Positions 35,510-45,115 of a stretch of 64,000 bases of DNA are shown here, in pieces. Positions within the stretch are counted from its first letter, which is position 1; each line of letters starts with the position of its first letter. The position numbers and the translations under genes were made by a program. The stretch is from Jatrophihabitans sp. GAS493 (GTDB taxonomy: Bacteria; Actinomycetota; Actinomycetes; Mycobacteriales; Jatrophihabitantaceae), in NCBI RefSeq assembly GCF_900230215.1, contig NZ_LT907982.1, forward strand, positions 1,612,001 through 1,676,000, in the 5' to 3' direction. The notes beneath the pieces were generated by a model. It made no database searches, was not told the origin of the DNA, and saw only the letters and a program-made list of their open reading frames with translations.

Positions 35510-36262
35510 ATGAGCGCAACGGTGCGCACAGCTGATGCGCCTGACGCTGCCGGTGTCTCCGAGTCCGTGTCCCAGCCCGAGTCCGCCAAGTCCGAGTCCC
35601 TGGCTTCCCTCCCGCCGTGCGCTCAGGGCCAGAAGCCCATGCGGGCCGACGCCAAGCGCAACTACGACCAGCTGCTGATCGCCGCGTCGGCCGCTTTCCA
35701 GGCCTCCGGTGTGGATACCTCGCTGGAGGAGATCGCCCGCCAGGCCGGTGTCGGAATCGGCACCCTGTACCGCCACTTCCCGACCCGCAACGCCCTCATC
35801 GAGTCGGTCTACCGGCGCGAGGTCGAGCTGATGTGCGCCCGGGCCGACGAGTTACTGCGCAGCGAACCGGCCGAGCGGGCTCTGTCCGAGTGGATGGGTG
35901 GTTTCGTCCGGCATGTGGCGAAGAAGCGAGGCATGGCCACCGCGCTCAAGGCGGCGGCCGCGGAGGCGGCCGAGGCCTCCGGCGGCAGCACTGCTCCGGG
36001 TGACTCCGAGCTCTTCACCTACTCCCGGGGGCTGATGTACGGTGCGGCCAACCGGCTGCTGGCCGCGGCCGTGGCCGACGGCGCGATCCGGGCCGACGTG
36101 GACTCCCAGGATCTGGTGCGGGCCATGAGCGGCATCTGCCTGGCCAATGACCAGCCCGACTGGCAGGACCAGGCGGCGCGTCTGGTGAACCTGCTGATGG
36201 ACGGTCTGCGCTTCGGTGCAACCGGCGTCCCAGCGACTGCGACTGACACCGCTAGCCCGTAA
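35510..36262 (+). CDS. TetR-family repressor of the adjacent MFS pump
   Basis: A 250-residue regulator. After a 45-residue Ser/Ala-rich leader comes the TetR helix-turn-helix: KRNYDQLLIAASAAFQASG, LEEIARQAGVGIGTLYRHFP, then TRNALIESVYRREV. The ligand domain (residues 100-230) is helical. AGGAGG nine bases before the ATG fixes the start. Divergent placement next to the pump implies local repression, relieved by a pump substrate. Confidence 0.88.
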   Translation: MSATVRTADAPDAAGVSESVSQPESAKSESLASLPPCAQGQKPMRADAKRNYDQLLIAASAAFQASGVDTSLEEIARQAGVGIGTLYRHFPTRNALIESVYRREVELMCARADELLRSEPAERALSEWMGGFVRHVAKKRGMATALKAAAAEAAEASGGSTAPGDSELFTYSRGLMYGAANRLLAAAVADGAIRADVDSQDLVRAMSGICLANDQPDWQDQAARLVNLLMDGLRFGATGVPATATDTASP

Positions 36263-36296
36263 AATTCAGGCAAATAGCACCGCCGTACCGGGGTGA

Positions 36297-36325
36297 GTCA
36301 CAGCCGCTCCCAGGAGGCCTGTGAC
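36297..36325 (+). terminator. Hairpin downstream of tetR
   Basis: GTCACAG (36297-36303) and CTGTGAC (36319-36325) pair perfectly around a 15-base loop, 35 bases after the tetR stop and well before topA. No U-tract is present. Confidence 0.4.
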
Positions 36326-36442
36326 ACGGTGGATGCACGGTCGTCCACGCAACGTCGCTAAAGTCATGTACCGTCCGGCCTGAAAAGGCATCTCATTTGT
36401 CAATACTCGAAGTCAACTTTTCTGTAGACGCAGGGAGTACAT

Positions 36443-39316
36443 GTGGCTAGCGGCACCTCGGCAGCGGGCAAGGCGGGCACCAAACTGGTGATCGTCGAGT
36501 CGCCGGCCAAGGCCAAGACGATCGGCGGTTACCTCGGCTCGGGGTATGTCGTCGAGGCGTCGATCGGCCACATCCGCGACCTGCCGCGCAACGCCGCCGA
36601 CGTCCCGGCCAAGTACAAGGGCGAGGCCTGGGCCCGTCTCGGCGTCGACACCGACAACAACTTCGAGCCGCTGTACGTGATCAGCAACGACCGCAAGCAG
36701 CAGGTCAGCAAGCTCAAGTCACTGGTCAAGGACGCCTCCGAGGTTTACCTGGCCACAGATGAGGACCGCGAGGGTGAGGCGATCGCCTGGCATCTGGTGC
36801 AGACACTCGCCCCCAAGGTTCCGGTGCGCCGGATGGTCTTCCACGAGATCACCCCGCAGGCCATCGCCGCGGCCATCGAGTCGCCGCGGGACATCGACGT
36901 CAACCTGGTCGACGCCCAGGAGACCCGACGCATCCTCGACCGTCTCTATGGCTATGAGGTTTCGCCAGTTCTCTGGAAGAAGGTTCTGCCGAAGCTCTCG
37001 GCCGGCCGTGTGCAGTCGGTGGCCACCCGGATCGTCGTTGAGCGCGAGCGGGCCCGGATGCGCTTCCGTACGGCCGAGTATTGGGACATCGAGGGCACCT
37101 TCGCCGCTGTCGAGCGCAAGGCCGACGACCCGGAGACCTTCACCGCGAAGCTGGTCAGTTACAACGACGTCCGGGTCGCCACCGGCCGCGACTTCGACCC
37201 GGAGACCGGGATCGCCGAGTCGACGGTCGAGCACCTGGACGAGACGGCGGCGCGCGGCCTGGCCGCCCGGCTGGAGGGGCGCCCGTTCGAGGTGCTCCGG
37301 GTCGAGGAGAAGCCCTACCGCCGCAAGCCCTACGCACCGTTCATGACGTCGACGCTGCAGCAGGAGGCCGGTCGCAAACTGCGCTGGTCCTCGGCCGTGG
37401 TGATGCGGGTGGCCCAGCGGCTGTACGAGAACGGCCACATCACCTATATGCGTACCGACTCGACGAACCTGTCGGAGACTGCGGTCACCGCGGCCCGGGC
37501 CCAGGCCCGTGAGCTCTACGGCGATGCGTACGTGCCGGCCGAGCCGCGCCGCTACAGCCGGAAGGTGAAGAACGCGCAGGAGGCTCACGAGGCGATCCGG
37601 CCGGCCGGCGACAGCTTCCGCACCCCCGGTCAGCTCGCCTCGCAGCTCTCCTCGGACGAGTTCCGGTTGTACGAGCTGATCTGGCAGCGCACCCTTGCCT
37701 CGCAGATGGAGGACGCGGTCGGCACCACCGTCTCGGTGCGGCTGGGCGCCTCCTCGATCACCGACGAGCGGGCCGAGTTCGCGACCTCGGGGCGCACCAT
37801 CACCTTCCCCGGATTCCTACGGGCCTACGTCGAGGAGACCGACGACTCGGCCGAGGCCGACGACGCCCAGAAGCGGCTGCCGCGCCTGGCTCGGGGCGAG
37901 GCCATCGACGCCCGCCACTTCGAGCCGGAGGGGCACACCACCTCGCCGCCGGCCCGCTACACCGAGCCGTCGCTGACCAAGGCCCTGGAGGAGCTCGGCA
38001 TCGGCCGACCCTCCACCTACGCATCGATCATGCAGACCATCCAGGACCGTGGCTACGTCTGGAAGAAGGGTGCGGCCCTGGTGCCGTCCTGGATCGCCTT
38101 CGCGGTGACCGGGCTGCTCGAGTCGTACTTCAGTCGCCTCGTCGACTATGACTTCACCGCCAGCGTCGAGACCGACCTGGACTCGATCGCCGATGGCGAG
38201 GCTTCGCGGATCGATTGGCTAAGGGGTTTCTACTTCGGCGACGGATCGAGCGCTCCAAACGGCGCCGGGCCGGATACCTCGCCGGACGCCGGTTCAGGGC
38301 GGATTTCGGCTCAGGGCGGGTTGAAGCAACTCATCTCCGATCGTCTGGAGCAGATCGACGCCCGCGGGGTGAACTCCATCCCGCTGGCCGGCACCGACGT
38401 AGTGGTGCGGGTCGGACGCTACGGGCCCTACCTGCAGAAGGGTGCGGCCGAAGACGGTGTGCGGGCCTCGGTACCGGAGGACCTGGCCCCGGACGAGCTG
38501 ACCCCCGAGAAGGTCGAGGAGCTCCTCTCTGCGCCGTCGGGTGACCGGGTGCTCGGGGTGGATCTGGACTCCGGCCTGGAGATCACCGCCAAGAACGGCC
38601 GTTACGGCCCGTACGTCACGGACGGCGAGAAGTCGGCGTCGCTCTTCAAGACGATGTCGGTGACTGAGCTGACGCTGGCCGAGGCACAGAAACTGCTGAC
38701 GCTGCCCCGGGTCCTCGGCGTGCTCGACGGCGAGGAGGTGACCGCGCAGAACGGCCGCTACGGCCCGTACATCAAGCGTGGCACCGACTCTCGCTCTCTG
38801 GAGACCGAGGAGCAGCTCTTCACGATCACCCTGGACGAGTCGGCGGCGATCTTCGCCCAGCCGAAGCTGCGCGGTCGGGCCGCGGCCAAGCCGCCGCTGA
38901 AGGAGGTCGGCAACGACCCGGTGTCGGGGAAGCCGATGGTGGTCCGCGAGGGTCGCTTCGGGCCCTACGTCACCGACGGTGAGACCAACGCTTCGCTCCG
39001 CCGGGGCGACACGCCCGAGGAGCTGACGGTGGACCGGGCGGCGGAGCTGCTGGCCGACCGCCGCTCGCGCGGTCCAGCACCGAAGAAGACGGCCAAGAAG
39101 GCCGCAAAGAAGGCTCCGGTGAAGAAGGCCACCGCGACGAAGTCGGCCGCGGCCAAGACGACTGCCGCCAAGAAGGCTCCCGCCAAGAAGACCGCCGCCA
39201 AGAAGGCCGCCGCCAAGAAAGCACCGGCCAAGAAGGTCGCGCCTAAGAAGGTGACGGCCACCGTCGTGCCGACCGATCTGACGACGTCAGCGCTCGAGCC
39301 CGTCTCGGTCGAGTAG
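36443..39316 (+). CDS. topA: DNA topoisomerase I
   Basis: A 957-residue type IA topoisomerase that relaxes negative supercoils. The TOPRIM domain starts [18 protein letters not shown] with the acidic DEDREGEA. The catalytic Tyr is residue 335 in [11 protein letters not shown]. Four C-terminal repeats each contain a G-R-(Y/F)-GPY motif, as in actinobacterial TopA lacking zinc fingers. The last 80 residues are a Lys/Ala tail ([15 protein letters not shown]), known in mycobacterial TopA to raise DNA binding. The start is GTG 36443 with GGGAG seven bases upstream. The 180-base upstream region carries its promoter, not resolved here. Confidence 0.96.
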   Translation: MASGTSAAGKAGTKLVIVESPAKAKTIGGYLGSGYVVEASIGHIRDLPRNAADVPAKYKGEAWARLGVDTDNNFEPLYVISNDRKQQVSKLKSLVKDASEVYLATDEDREGEAIAWHLVQTLAPKVPVRRMVFHEITPQAIAAAIESPRDIDVNLVDAQETRRILDRLYGYEVSPVLWKKVLPKLSAGRVQSVATRIVVERERARMRFRTAEYWDIEGTFAAVERKADDPETFTAKLVSYNDVRVATGRDFDPETGIAESTVEHLDETAARGLAARLEGRPFEVLRVEEKPYRRKPYAPFMTSTLQQEAGRKLRWSSAVVMRVAQRLYENGHITYMRTDSTNLSETAVTAARAQARELYGDAYVPAEPRRYSRKVKNAQEAHEAIRPAGDSFRTPGQLASQLSSDEFRLYELIWQRTLASQMEDAVGTTVSVRLGASSITDERAEFATSGRTITFPGFLRAYVEETDDSAEADDAQKRLPRLARGEAIDARHFEPEGHTTSPPARYTEPSLTKALEELGIGRPSTYASIMQTIQDRGYVWKKGAALVPSWIAFAVTGLLESYFSRLVDYDFTASVETDLDSIADGEASRIDWLRGFYFGDGSSAPNGAGPDTSPDAGSGRISAQGGLKQLISDRLEQIDARGVNSIPLAGTDVVVRVGRYGPYLQKGAAEDGVRASVPEDLAPDELTPEKVEELLSAPSGDRVLGVDLDSGLEITAKNGRYGPYVTDGEKSASLFKTMSVTELTLAEAQKLLTLPRVLGVLDGEEVTAQNGRYGPYIKRGTDSRSLETEEQLFTITLDESAAIFAQPKLRGRAAAKPPLKEVGNDPVSGKPMVVREGRFGPYVTDGETNASLRRGDTPEELTVDRAAELLADRRSRGPAPKKTAKKAAKKAPVKKATATKSAAAKTTAAKKAPAKKTAAKKAAAKKAPAKKVAPKKVTATVVPTDLTTSALEPVSVE

Positions 39317-39332
39317 AGCGCCTCAGCGGGTT

Positions 39333-39402
39333 AGCCGCCGAAACATCCTGCGCGTTGGGCGCCGGGCTGCACGATATGCAGGACCTTTGCGGCGCGGCGG
39401 CT
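39333..39402. terminator. Possible bidirectional terminator between topA and tam
   Basis: The outer arms AGCCGCCG/CGGCGGCT (39333-39340, 39395-39402) and inner TCCTGC/GCAGGA could fold into a long imperfect hairpin between convergent genes. Confidence 0.45.
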
Positions 39403-39413
39403 CGTCCAGTCGG

Positions 39414-40181
39414 CTAGGGCTTGTAGCCAACGCAGAAGGTGCGGGTGAACGGGAAGGTCGTCCGACCGTCGGAGTCGCTGGGGTAGGCCGCGCGGAGTTC
39501 GGCGGCGTACTCCTGCTCGAACTCGGCCGCGTCGCTGGCGGAGAGGGCCTGTAGCACCGGGCGCAGTCCGGTGCCGCGCACCCACTTCAGTACCGGGTCC
39601 GCCCCCTCGAGCAGGTGCAGATAGGTCGTCTGCCAGACGTCGGTGCGAAGGCCGGCCCGGCGCAGCAGTGCGCCATATTCGCCGGGTCGGGCCACCGTGT
39701 CGTGATGACGCAACACGCCACCGAGCTGGTCACGCCAGCGCGGTGACTTGGCCCGGGAACGCATCAGCTGATGGGAGGGTGCGCCGAAGTTGTCGGGCAC
39801 CTGGAAGGCGAGCCAGCCACCGGTCGGCAGCGCCTCGGCCCAGCGGGCGATTACGGCCGGATGATCGGGCACCCACTGCAGCGTGGCGTTGCTGATCAGC
39901 ACGTCGCAGTCGGTCGGTGGCTGGAATTCGGTGGCGTCACCGAGTCGGGCATCAACTCCCGGGACGGCGGAGGCCTGCGCCACCATCTGCGGTGAGGAGT
40001 CGATGCCCTCGATGATCGCGTCTGGCCAGCGGGCAGCCAGTAGGGCGGTGAGATTGCCCGGTCCACAGCCGACATCGACCACCCGACGCGGCTTCTGGGC
40101 CCGGACGCGCCCGAGGAGATCCAGAAATGGACGCCCCCGCTCGTCGGCAAACTCAAGGTATTGCTGTGGATTCCAGTCCAT
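39414..40181 (-). CDS. tam: Trans-aconitate 2-methyltransferase
   Basis: A 255-residue SAM-dependent enzyme that methylates trans-aconitate, an inhibitor of aconitase formed spontaneously from cis-aconitate. The N-terminus MDWNPQQYLEFADERGRPF is diagnostic of Tam. Motif I is VVDVGCGPGNLTALLA, followed by GIDSSPQMV and SNATLQWVPDH. GAGAGGAA lies six bases before the ATG. It is divergent from a MarR gene with a long inverted repeat between them, the arrangement reported for tam/tamR in Streptomyces. Confidence 0.92.
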   Translation of the reverse strand: MDWNPQQYLEFADERGRPFLDLLGRVRAQKPRRVVDVGCGPGNLTALLAARWPDAIIEGIDSSPQMVAQASAVPGVDARLGDATEFQPPTDCDVLISNATLQWVPDHPAVIARWAEALPTGGWLAFQVPDNFGAPSHQLMRSRAKSPRWRDQLGGVLRHHDTVARPGEYGALLRRAGLRTDVWQTTYLHLLEGADPVLKWVRGTGLRPVLQALSASDAAEFEQEYAAELRAAYPSDSDGRTTFPFTRTFCVGYKP

Positions 40182-40189
40182 GAAAATTC

Positions 40190-40226
40190 CTCTCGACGTC
40201 AAGAGACTATATCTTGACGTCGAGAG
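40190..40226. promoter_or_regulatory. TamR-type operator, 15-bp inverted repeat
   Basis: CTCTCGACGTCAAGA (40190-40204) and its exact complement TCTTGACGTCGAGAG (40212-40226) are separated by seven bases between tam and tamR. Each arm contains GACGTC, so two repressor dimers might bind. Confidence 0.8.
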
Positions 40227-40244
40227 AGCGCTACACTTCCAACC

Positions 40245-40733
40245 ATGGGTGACGAGGTCGACGAGATAGTCGATGCGTGGCGCCACGAGCGCCCCGAGCT
40301 TGATTTGAGCCCGCTGCAGATTCTCTCGCGAGTCAGCCGCCTGGCCGATGTTCTCGACGAACGCCGCACGGCCGCGTTTGTCGAGCATGGCCTGCAGACG
40401 CACGAGTTCGACGTGCTCTCCGCGCTGCGCCGCAGCGGCGGTGAGTTCGAGATGACCGCCGGTGAGCTCTGCGTCGCCACGCACGTCACGTCCGGCACCA
40501 TGACCAGCCGGCTGGACCGGCTGGTGGCCCGGAAATTGGTGATCCGACGCCCCGACCCGGGCGACGGGAGGCTGGTGCAGGTTCGCCTGACGACGCTCGG
40601 CCGTAAACGGGTGGATGCCGCGTTCGAAGCGCTGCTGGAGTCGGAGAAGGGCCTCATCGAGGACATCACCGAGGAGCGCCGCGAAGAGTTGGCCGGCGCG
40701 CTGCGCGACCTGCTCGCCGCCACCGATCGGTGA
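40245..40733 (+). CDS. tamR: MarR-family regulator TamR
   Basis: A 162-residue MarR protein with a longer N-terminal helix (DEIVDAWRHERPELDLSPLQILSRVSRL) typical of the UrtR/TamR subgroup. The winged helix is SGTMTSRLDRLVARKLVIRR, with wing DPGDGRLVQVRLT. In Streptomyces TamR senses citrate, cis- and trans-aconitate and isocitrate and controls tam and aconitase. Position beside tam and the perfect operator supports the same role here. Confidence 0.87.
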   Translation: MGDEVDEIVDAWRHERPELDLSPLQILSRVSRLADVLDERRTAAFVEHGLQTHEFDVLSALRRSGGEFEMTAGELCVATHVTSGTMTSRLDRLVARKLVIRRPDPGDGRLVQVRLTTLGRKRVDAAFEALLESEKGLIEDITEERREELAGALRDLLAATDR

Positions 40734-40830
40734 GCTCTGCGGCTGCGCGTGCGGGCAGCTAGTCAGACCCACAGATAAGCTAAGGGCTTACCGGCAAGAT
40801 ACGGAGCAGGCGATCAGCAAGGACAAAGAG

Positions 40831-42930
40831 ATGAGCGCGACCGCAGACGCGGCCGCCAGTCCCGTCTCAGCCGCCGCCGGAATCCGCGGGGTGCTGCGGG
40901 TGACGCCGTTCCGGCGGCTCTGGTACTCAACGTTTCTCTCCAGCCTCGGTGATTGGCTCGGCCTGCTGGCCACCACCGCGCTGGCCGCGTCGCTGGCCAC
41001 CGGCTACTCGCAGCAGTCCTTCGCCCTCGGCGGGGTGCTGCTGGTGCGACTGCTTCCGGCGATGGTGCTCGGTCCGGTCGCCGGTGTCTTCGCCGACCGG
41101 TTCAACCGCCGCTACACCATGGTCATCTCCGACCTCATCCGCTTCGCTCTCTTTCTGACGATTCCGCTGGCCCATCTGGTGGTGAGTGCCGACCGCACCC
41201 TCTGGTGGCTCTACGTCGTCACCTTCTTCATCGAGTGCGTGAGCCTCTTCTGGCTTCCGGCCAAGGACGCGTCGGTGCCCAACCTGGTACGCCGCGACCA
41301 GATCGAAGCGGCCAATCAACTCGGCCTGATCACCACGTACGGCATCACGCCGGTGCTGGGCGCGCTGCTCTTCGCCGCGCTGGCCCGCATCACCGACGCG
41401 CTGGCCAAACACCTCTCCTTCTTCAAGGCGAACCCGACCAATCTGGCGCTCTACTTCAATGCGGCCACCTTCCTCGTCGGTGCGCTGGTCGTGTATTTCA
41501 TCAAGGAAATAAGTGGAAGTCGCGGCCGCGGTGCTCCGGGTACCCAACCGACGCTTCGCTCGCTGGCTCGGGAGGCCGGCCAATTCCTCCGTACTTCCCG
41601 GCTACTTCGCGGTCTGATCATCGGAATCTCCGGGGCCTTCGCCGCCGGGGGAGCAGTGATCGGCGCCGGGCGTTTCTTCGTCAGCAGCCTCGGTGGCGGG
41701 GACGCGGCCTACGGCGTGCTCTTCGGTGCGGTCTTCGTCGGCCTCGGACTGGGCATGGCATTTGGCCCACGTTTTGCTCGGGAAGTCTCGCGTCGGCGCC
41801 TCTTCGGTCTCTCCATCGTGGCCTCCGGCTCCTGCTTGGCCTTGACCGCGGTGATGCCGCTGATCTGGCTCGCGGTGATCTTCGTCGTGCTCCTCGGCTT
41901 CGGAGCCGGGAACGGTTACCTGGCCGCGGTGACGCTGCTGGGCACTGAGATCGACGATCAGATCCGCGGTCGGGTCTTCGCCATTCTGCAGACGCTGATT
42001 CGGGTCGTGCTCATCCTCAGTCTGGCCGTCGTCCCCTTCCTGGTCGGGGCGATCGGCACCACCGACATCACCATCGGTGCACTGGACATCACGGTCGACG
42101 GAACCAGAATCGTGCTCTTCGCGGCCGGTCTGCTGGCGATGGGTACCGGCGTGCTGGCCTATCGGTACATGGACGACAAGCACCATGTTTCGATCTGGGT
42201 CGACTTGGTCACCTCGCTGCGGGGTGATTCGACGGCCCGCCGCCGGCTGCACTCCGGTGGTGTCTTCGTGGCGTTCGAGGGTGGCGAGGGTTCGGGGAAG
42301 TCAACCCAGATCGGGCTGCTGGCCGCCTCCCTGACCGAAGTTGGTCTGCCGGTGCGGATCACCCGCGAGCCCGGGGCGACGGCGCTCGGGGAGCAGATCC
42401 GGGCGCTGGTGCTGCATCGCGAGGAGTCGATCTCGCCCCGCGCCGAGGCGCTTCTCTTCGCCGCCGACCGGGCCCATCATGTGACGACGGTGATCCGCCC
42501 GTCGCTGGATGCCGGATGCGTTGTGCTTACCGATCGCTACGTCGACTCATCGCTGGCCTACCAGGGCGCCGGGCGCGACCTGACGATGGACGAGGTGCGG
42601 CGGATCTCGCGCTGGGCCACCGACAACCTCCGCCCCGACCTCACCATCCTGCTCGACATCGACGTCGAGATCGGCCTGGCCCGGGCCACCCGGTCGGCTC
42701 AGGCCGACAAGCTGGAGGCGGAGTCGGTGGCCTTCCATCAGCGTGTGCGGCAGGCCTTCCGGACACTGGCCGAGTCCTCGCCAGACCGCTATCTGGTGCT
42801 GGATGCGTCGCTTCCGCCGGAGGAGCTGGCCCGGCAGATCCTGGTGCAGGTGCAGCGACTGCTGCCGGCGCGCCCGCACTCGGTCGGGTCATCGCCCACC
42901 GCCACCGGAGAGGGCACGGTGATGGCATGA
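40831..42930 (+). CDS. tmk: Fused MFS transporter and thymidylate kinase
   Basis: A 699-residue fusion. Residues about 20-455 form a 12-helix MFS-like membrane domain (TPFRRLWYSTFLSSLGDWLGL, DRFNRRYTMVISDL, GRVFAILQTLIRV). Residues about 478-690 are a complete dTMP kinase making dTDP for DNA synthesis: P-loop FEGGEGSGKST, REPGATALGE, DRYVDSSLAYQGAGRDL and RATRSAQADKLE. Both parts look intact with no frame break. ATG 40831 fits; AAGGACAAAGAG precedes it. Its stop overlaps the holB start by four bases. Similar fusions are known in some actinobacteria. Whether the membrane half transports nucleosides or only anchors the kinase is unknown. Confidence 0.92.
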   Translation: MSATADAAASPVSAAAGIRGVLRVTPFRRLWYSTFLSSLGDWLGLLATTALAASLATGYSQQSFALGGVLLVRLLPAMVLGPVAGVFADRFNRRYTMVISDLIRFALFLTIPLAHLVVSADRTLWWLYVVTFFIECVSLFWLPAKDASVPNLVRRDQIEAANQLGLITTYGITPVLGALLFAALARITDALAKHLSFFKANPTNLALYFNAATFLVGALVVYFIKEISGSRGRGAPGTQPTLRSLAREAGQFLRTSRLLRGLIIGISGAFAAGGAVIGAGRFFVSSLGGGDAAYGVLFGAVFVGLGLGMAFGPRFAREVSRRRLFGLSIVASGSCLALTAVMPLIWLAVIFVVLLGFGAGNGYLAAVTLLGTEIDDQIRGRVFAILQTLIRVVLILSLAVVPFLVGAIGTTDITIGALDITVDGTRIVLFAAGLLAMGTGVLAYRYMDDKHHVSIWVDLVTSLRGDSTARRRLHSGGVFVAFEGGEGSGKSTQIGLLAASLTEVGLPVRITREPGATALGEQIRALVLHREESISPRAEALLFAADRAHHVTTVIRPSLDAGCVVLTDRYVDSSLAYQGAGRDLTMDEVRRISRWATDNLRPDLTILLDIDVEIGLARATRSAQADKLEAESVAFHQRVRQAFRTLAESSPDRYLVLDASLPPEELARQILVQVQRLLPARPHSVGSSPTATGEGTVMA

Positions 42931-44132
42931 CGGTCTGGCGTTCTCTGGTCGGGCAGAGCGAGTCGGTGCAGGTGCTTCAGCGGGCGGGCGCCGCCGGACG
43001 GGAGATCGCCGAGGGGCGCGCGGTGGCGGCCGGGTCCATGACGCACGCCTGGCTCTTCACCGGCCCACCCGGCTCCGGCCGTTCGGTGGCGGCCCGCGCC
43101 TTCGCCGCCGCGCTGGAGTGCGATCGGAGTGACGAGCTGGGCTGCGGGGTCTGTCCGGCCTGCCACATGGTGCTGGCCGGCACCCACCCCGACGTGCACG
43201 CCGTGGTGCCGGACGGGCTGTCGATCTCGGTCGCCGAGATGCGGGCCGTCGTGCAGAACGCGGCCCGGATGCCCGCTTTCGGGCGCTGGCAGGTCGTCGT
43301 GATCGAGGATGCCGACCGTCTCACCGAGGCGGCTTCCAATGCCTTGCTGAAGGCGGTGGAGGAGCCGGCCGATCGGACCGTCTTCCTGCTCTGCGCCCCG
43401 TCGACCCACCCCGATGACGTCTCGGTGACCATCCGCTCCCGATGCCGCACCGTCGCGCTGCGCACCCCTTCGGCTGAGTCGGTGGCCGAGGTTCTGGTCG
43501 CCGATGGGGCCGATCCCGCGCAGGCGGCGTGGGCCGCGCAGGCCTCCCAGGGGCACGTCGGCCGGGCTCGGCGGTTGATCCGTGACGAGCAGGCCCGCGG
43601 CCGCCGCTCGGCGGTGCTGGCCATTCCCGCTTCGTTGACATCGCTGCAGGCCTGCCTGAACGCGGCCGACCACCTGATCGGTGCGGCCGAGGCCGAATCG
43701 GCCGCCTACTCGGCCTCCCGCAACGAAGAGGAGACCGAGGCGCTGAAGGTGGCGCTGGGTGCCGGTGGCACCGGCAAGGGTGCGGTCGCGGCGACGCGGG
43801 GCTCGGCCGGCGCGGTTAAGGAGCTGGAGAAGCGGCAGAAGTCGCGGGCCACCCGCAGTCAGCGTGACTCACTGGACCGTGCGCTCACCGATTTGGCGGC
43901 CTTCTACCGCGACGTGCTGCTGGTCCAGGGACGGGCCGATCGGGGTCCGGCCGCGGTGGCGTCGGCGCACCCCGATTTTGACGATGAGGTGCGGGCGGTG
44001 GCGCTGCGGGTGACGCCGGCCGGTGCCCTGACCCGTCTGGATGCGGTGCTGGCCTGCCGGGAGGCGCTGGAGTTGAACGTCAAACCGCGGTTCGCCGTCG
44101 AGGCGATGACGGCAGCACTGCGGCTGCCCTGA
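42927..44132 (+). CDS. holB: DNA polymerase III delta' subunit
   Basis: A 401-residue clamp-loader subunit. HAWLFTGPPGSGRSVAARAFAAAL has the P-loop with Arg in place of the usual Lys, in keeping with delta' being a non-hydrolysing member. A four-Cys zinc module follows (C-x7-C-x2-C-x2-C, ending CGVCPACH). VVVIEDADRLTEAASNALLKAVEEP and the sensor IRSRCRTV are conserved. An Ala/Lys-rich stretch is inserted before the C-terminal domain. It is translationally coupled to the fused tmk gene, matching the common tmk-holB order. Confidence 0.92.
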   Translation: MTVWRSLVGQSESVQVLQRAGAAGREIAEGRAVAAGSMTHAWLFTGPPGSGRSVAARAFAAALECDRSDELGCGVCPACHMVLAGTHPDVHAVVPDGLSISVAEMRAVVQNAARMPAFGRWQVVVIEDADRLTEAASNALLKAVEEPADRTVFLLCAPSTHPDDVSVTIRSRCRTVALRTPSAESVAEVLVADGADPAQAAWAAQASQGHVGRARRLIRDEQARGRRSAVLAIPASLTSLQACLNAADHLIGAAEAESAAYSASRNEEETEALKVALGAGGTGKGAVAATRGSAGAVKELEKRQKSRATRSQRDSLDRALTDLAAFYRDVLLVQGRADRGPAAVASAHPDFDDEVRAVALRVTPAGALTRLDAVLACREALELNVKPRFAVEAMTAALRLP

Positions 44133-44160
44133 GGCTGCCCGCTGCCCGCGCGAGCGGACG

Positions 44161-44196
44161 CCGGGTCGAGCGAGAACCGGCTCCCGTTCGACCCGG
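44161..44196. terminator. Hairpin after holB
   Basis: CCGGGTCGAGCG pairs with CGTTCGACCCGG (one G-T pair) between holB and the convergent small pseudogene. Confidence 0.6.
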
Positions 44197-44209
44197 ATCG
44201 TCCTAGCTT

Positions 44210-44507
44210 TCAGAGGGTGTTGTCGTAGAGCAGGCCCTGCTGCAGGGTCGAGGCGAGCGAGGAGAGTGAGACCCCTCTGCTGCTGAGCAGGTCGGAGAGG
44301 CTGGTGCCGCTCTTGAGCTGGTCGGTGAGCGTTGTCGGGTCAGTCTTGAGCCCTCTTGCCGGACTTGAGTTCAGTGGTGAGGTCGGACTTGGACATACCG
44401 AAGAGGTTGGCTGCGACGTCGAGCGGGCTCTTCGGGCGGGAGCTGGTGTTGGCGGTCAGTAGTGAGGTGGAGGAGAGGGCGGTGGTACTTGCGTTGATGG
44501 AGGTCAT
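44210..44507 (-). pseudogene. Frameshifted small repeat protein
   Basis: From an ATG at 44507 the frame reads about 50 sensible residues (TSLLTANTSSRPKSPLDVAA, then NLFGMSKSDLTTELKSGK) and stops at 44340. The same style resumes in another frame with TDPTTLTDQLKSGTSLSDLL, SSRGVSLSSLASTLQQGL and a stop at 44210. The two parts look like one protein of about 100 residues built of LKSGxSLSDLxSxxGVS helical repeats, broken by an indel near 44345-44365. A sequencing error is also possible. No function known. Confidence 0.6.
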
Positions 44508-44691
44508 TCGCGCGCTTTCTCGTCACGTCCCGAATTGGCTCGGGGACACCGAATCTCGGCTCGACTGATACGTCGGCCGCCCCATCGCGATTTATGAGCT
44601 ACCCGGCATCACGCTTACCGTGGCGCTAACCAACGCCTACCCCCGTCCCACATGACCCAGCGAACCCACTCAGCTGATGCGGGGGAACCAC

Positions 44692-45066
44692 TCAGCCGCG
44701 GGGTGGCATCTGCTGCAGCGCCCAGGTGTTGCCGTCCGGATCGGCGAAGTGAACGAAGTGGCCCCACGCCTGGACGTCGACTTCGCTGGCGTCGACACCG
44801 TTGGCGAGGAGTTGGGCCCGGGCCGCCTGGGCGTCGGCGATGACGACCTGCACTCCGCGCTGGGAGCCGACCTCCATGTCGATGCCGAGACCGGTGCCGA
44901 AGGCCACCGAGCAGGCTGAGCCGGGTGGTGTCAGCTGCACGAAACGCAGCTCGGGGCTCACCTGGACGTCATGGTCGGCGTGAAAGCCGACCTGATCGAC
45001 GTAGAAGGCCTTCGCACGGTCGACGTCGCTGACCGGCAGGAAGATGAGTTCGATTTTCCAGTCCAT
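44692..45066 (-). CDS. VOC/glyoxalase superfamily protein
   Basis: A 124-residue single-copy vicinal-oxygen-chelate domain. The N-terminal FLPVSDVDRAKAFYVDQVGF and the C-terminal FVHFADPDGNTWALQQ are the classic pattern, with the Asp/Asn turn before the metal-ligand strand. Such proteins act as glyoxalases, dioxygenases or binding proteins; nothing here tells which. It is divergent from ricT. Confidence 0.9.
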   Translation of the reverse strand: MDWKIELIFLPVSDVDRAKAFYVDQVGFHADHDVQVSPELRFVQLTPPGSACSVAFGTGLGIDMEVGSQRGVQVVIADAQAARAQLLANGVDASEVDVQAWGHFVHFADPDGNTWALQQMPPRG

Positions 45067-45115
45067 GCCTGCAACCTAAACCCGAGGTCTGACACTTACC
45101 GCTAGTCTCGATTTC

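Noticed and set aside
36263-36442. Regulatory RNA before topA
   Set aside because: The single hairpin fits a tetR terminator; no sequence pattern supports a riboswitch.
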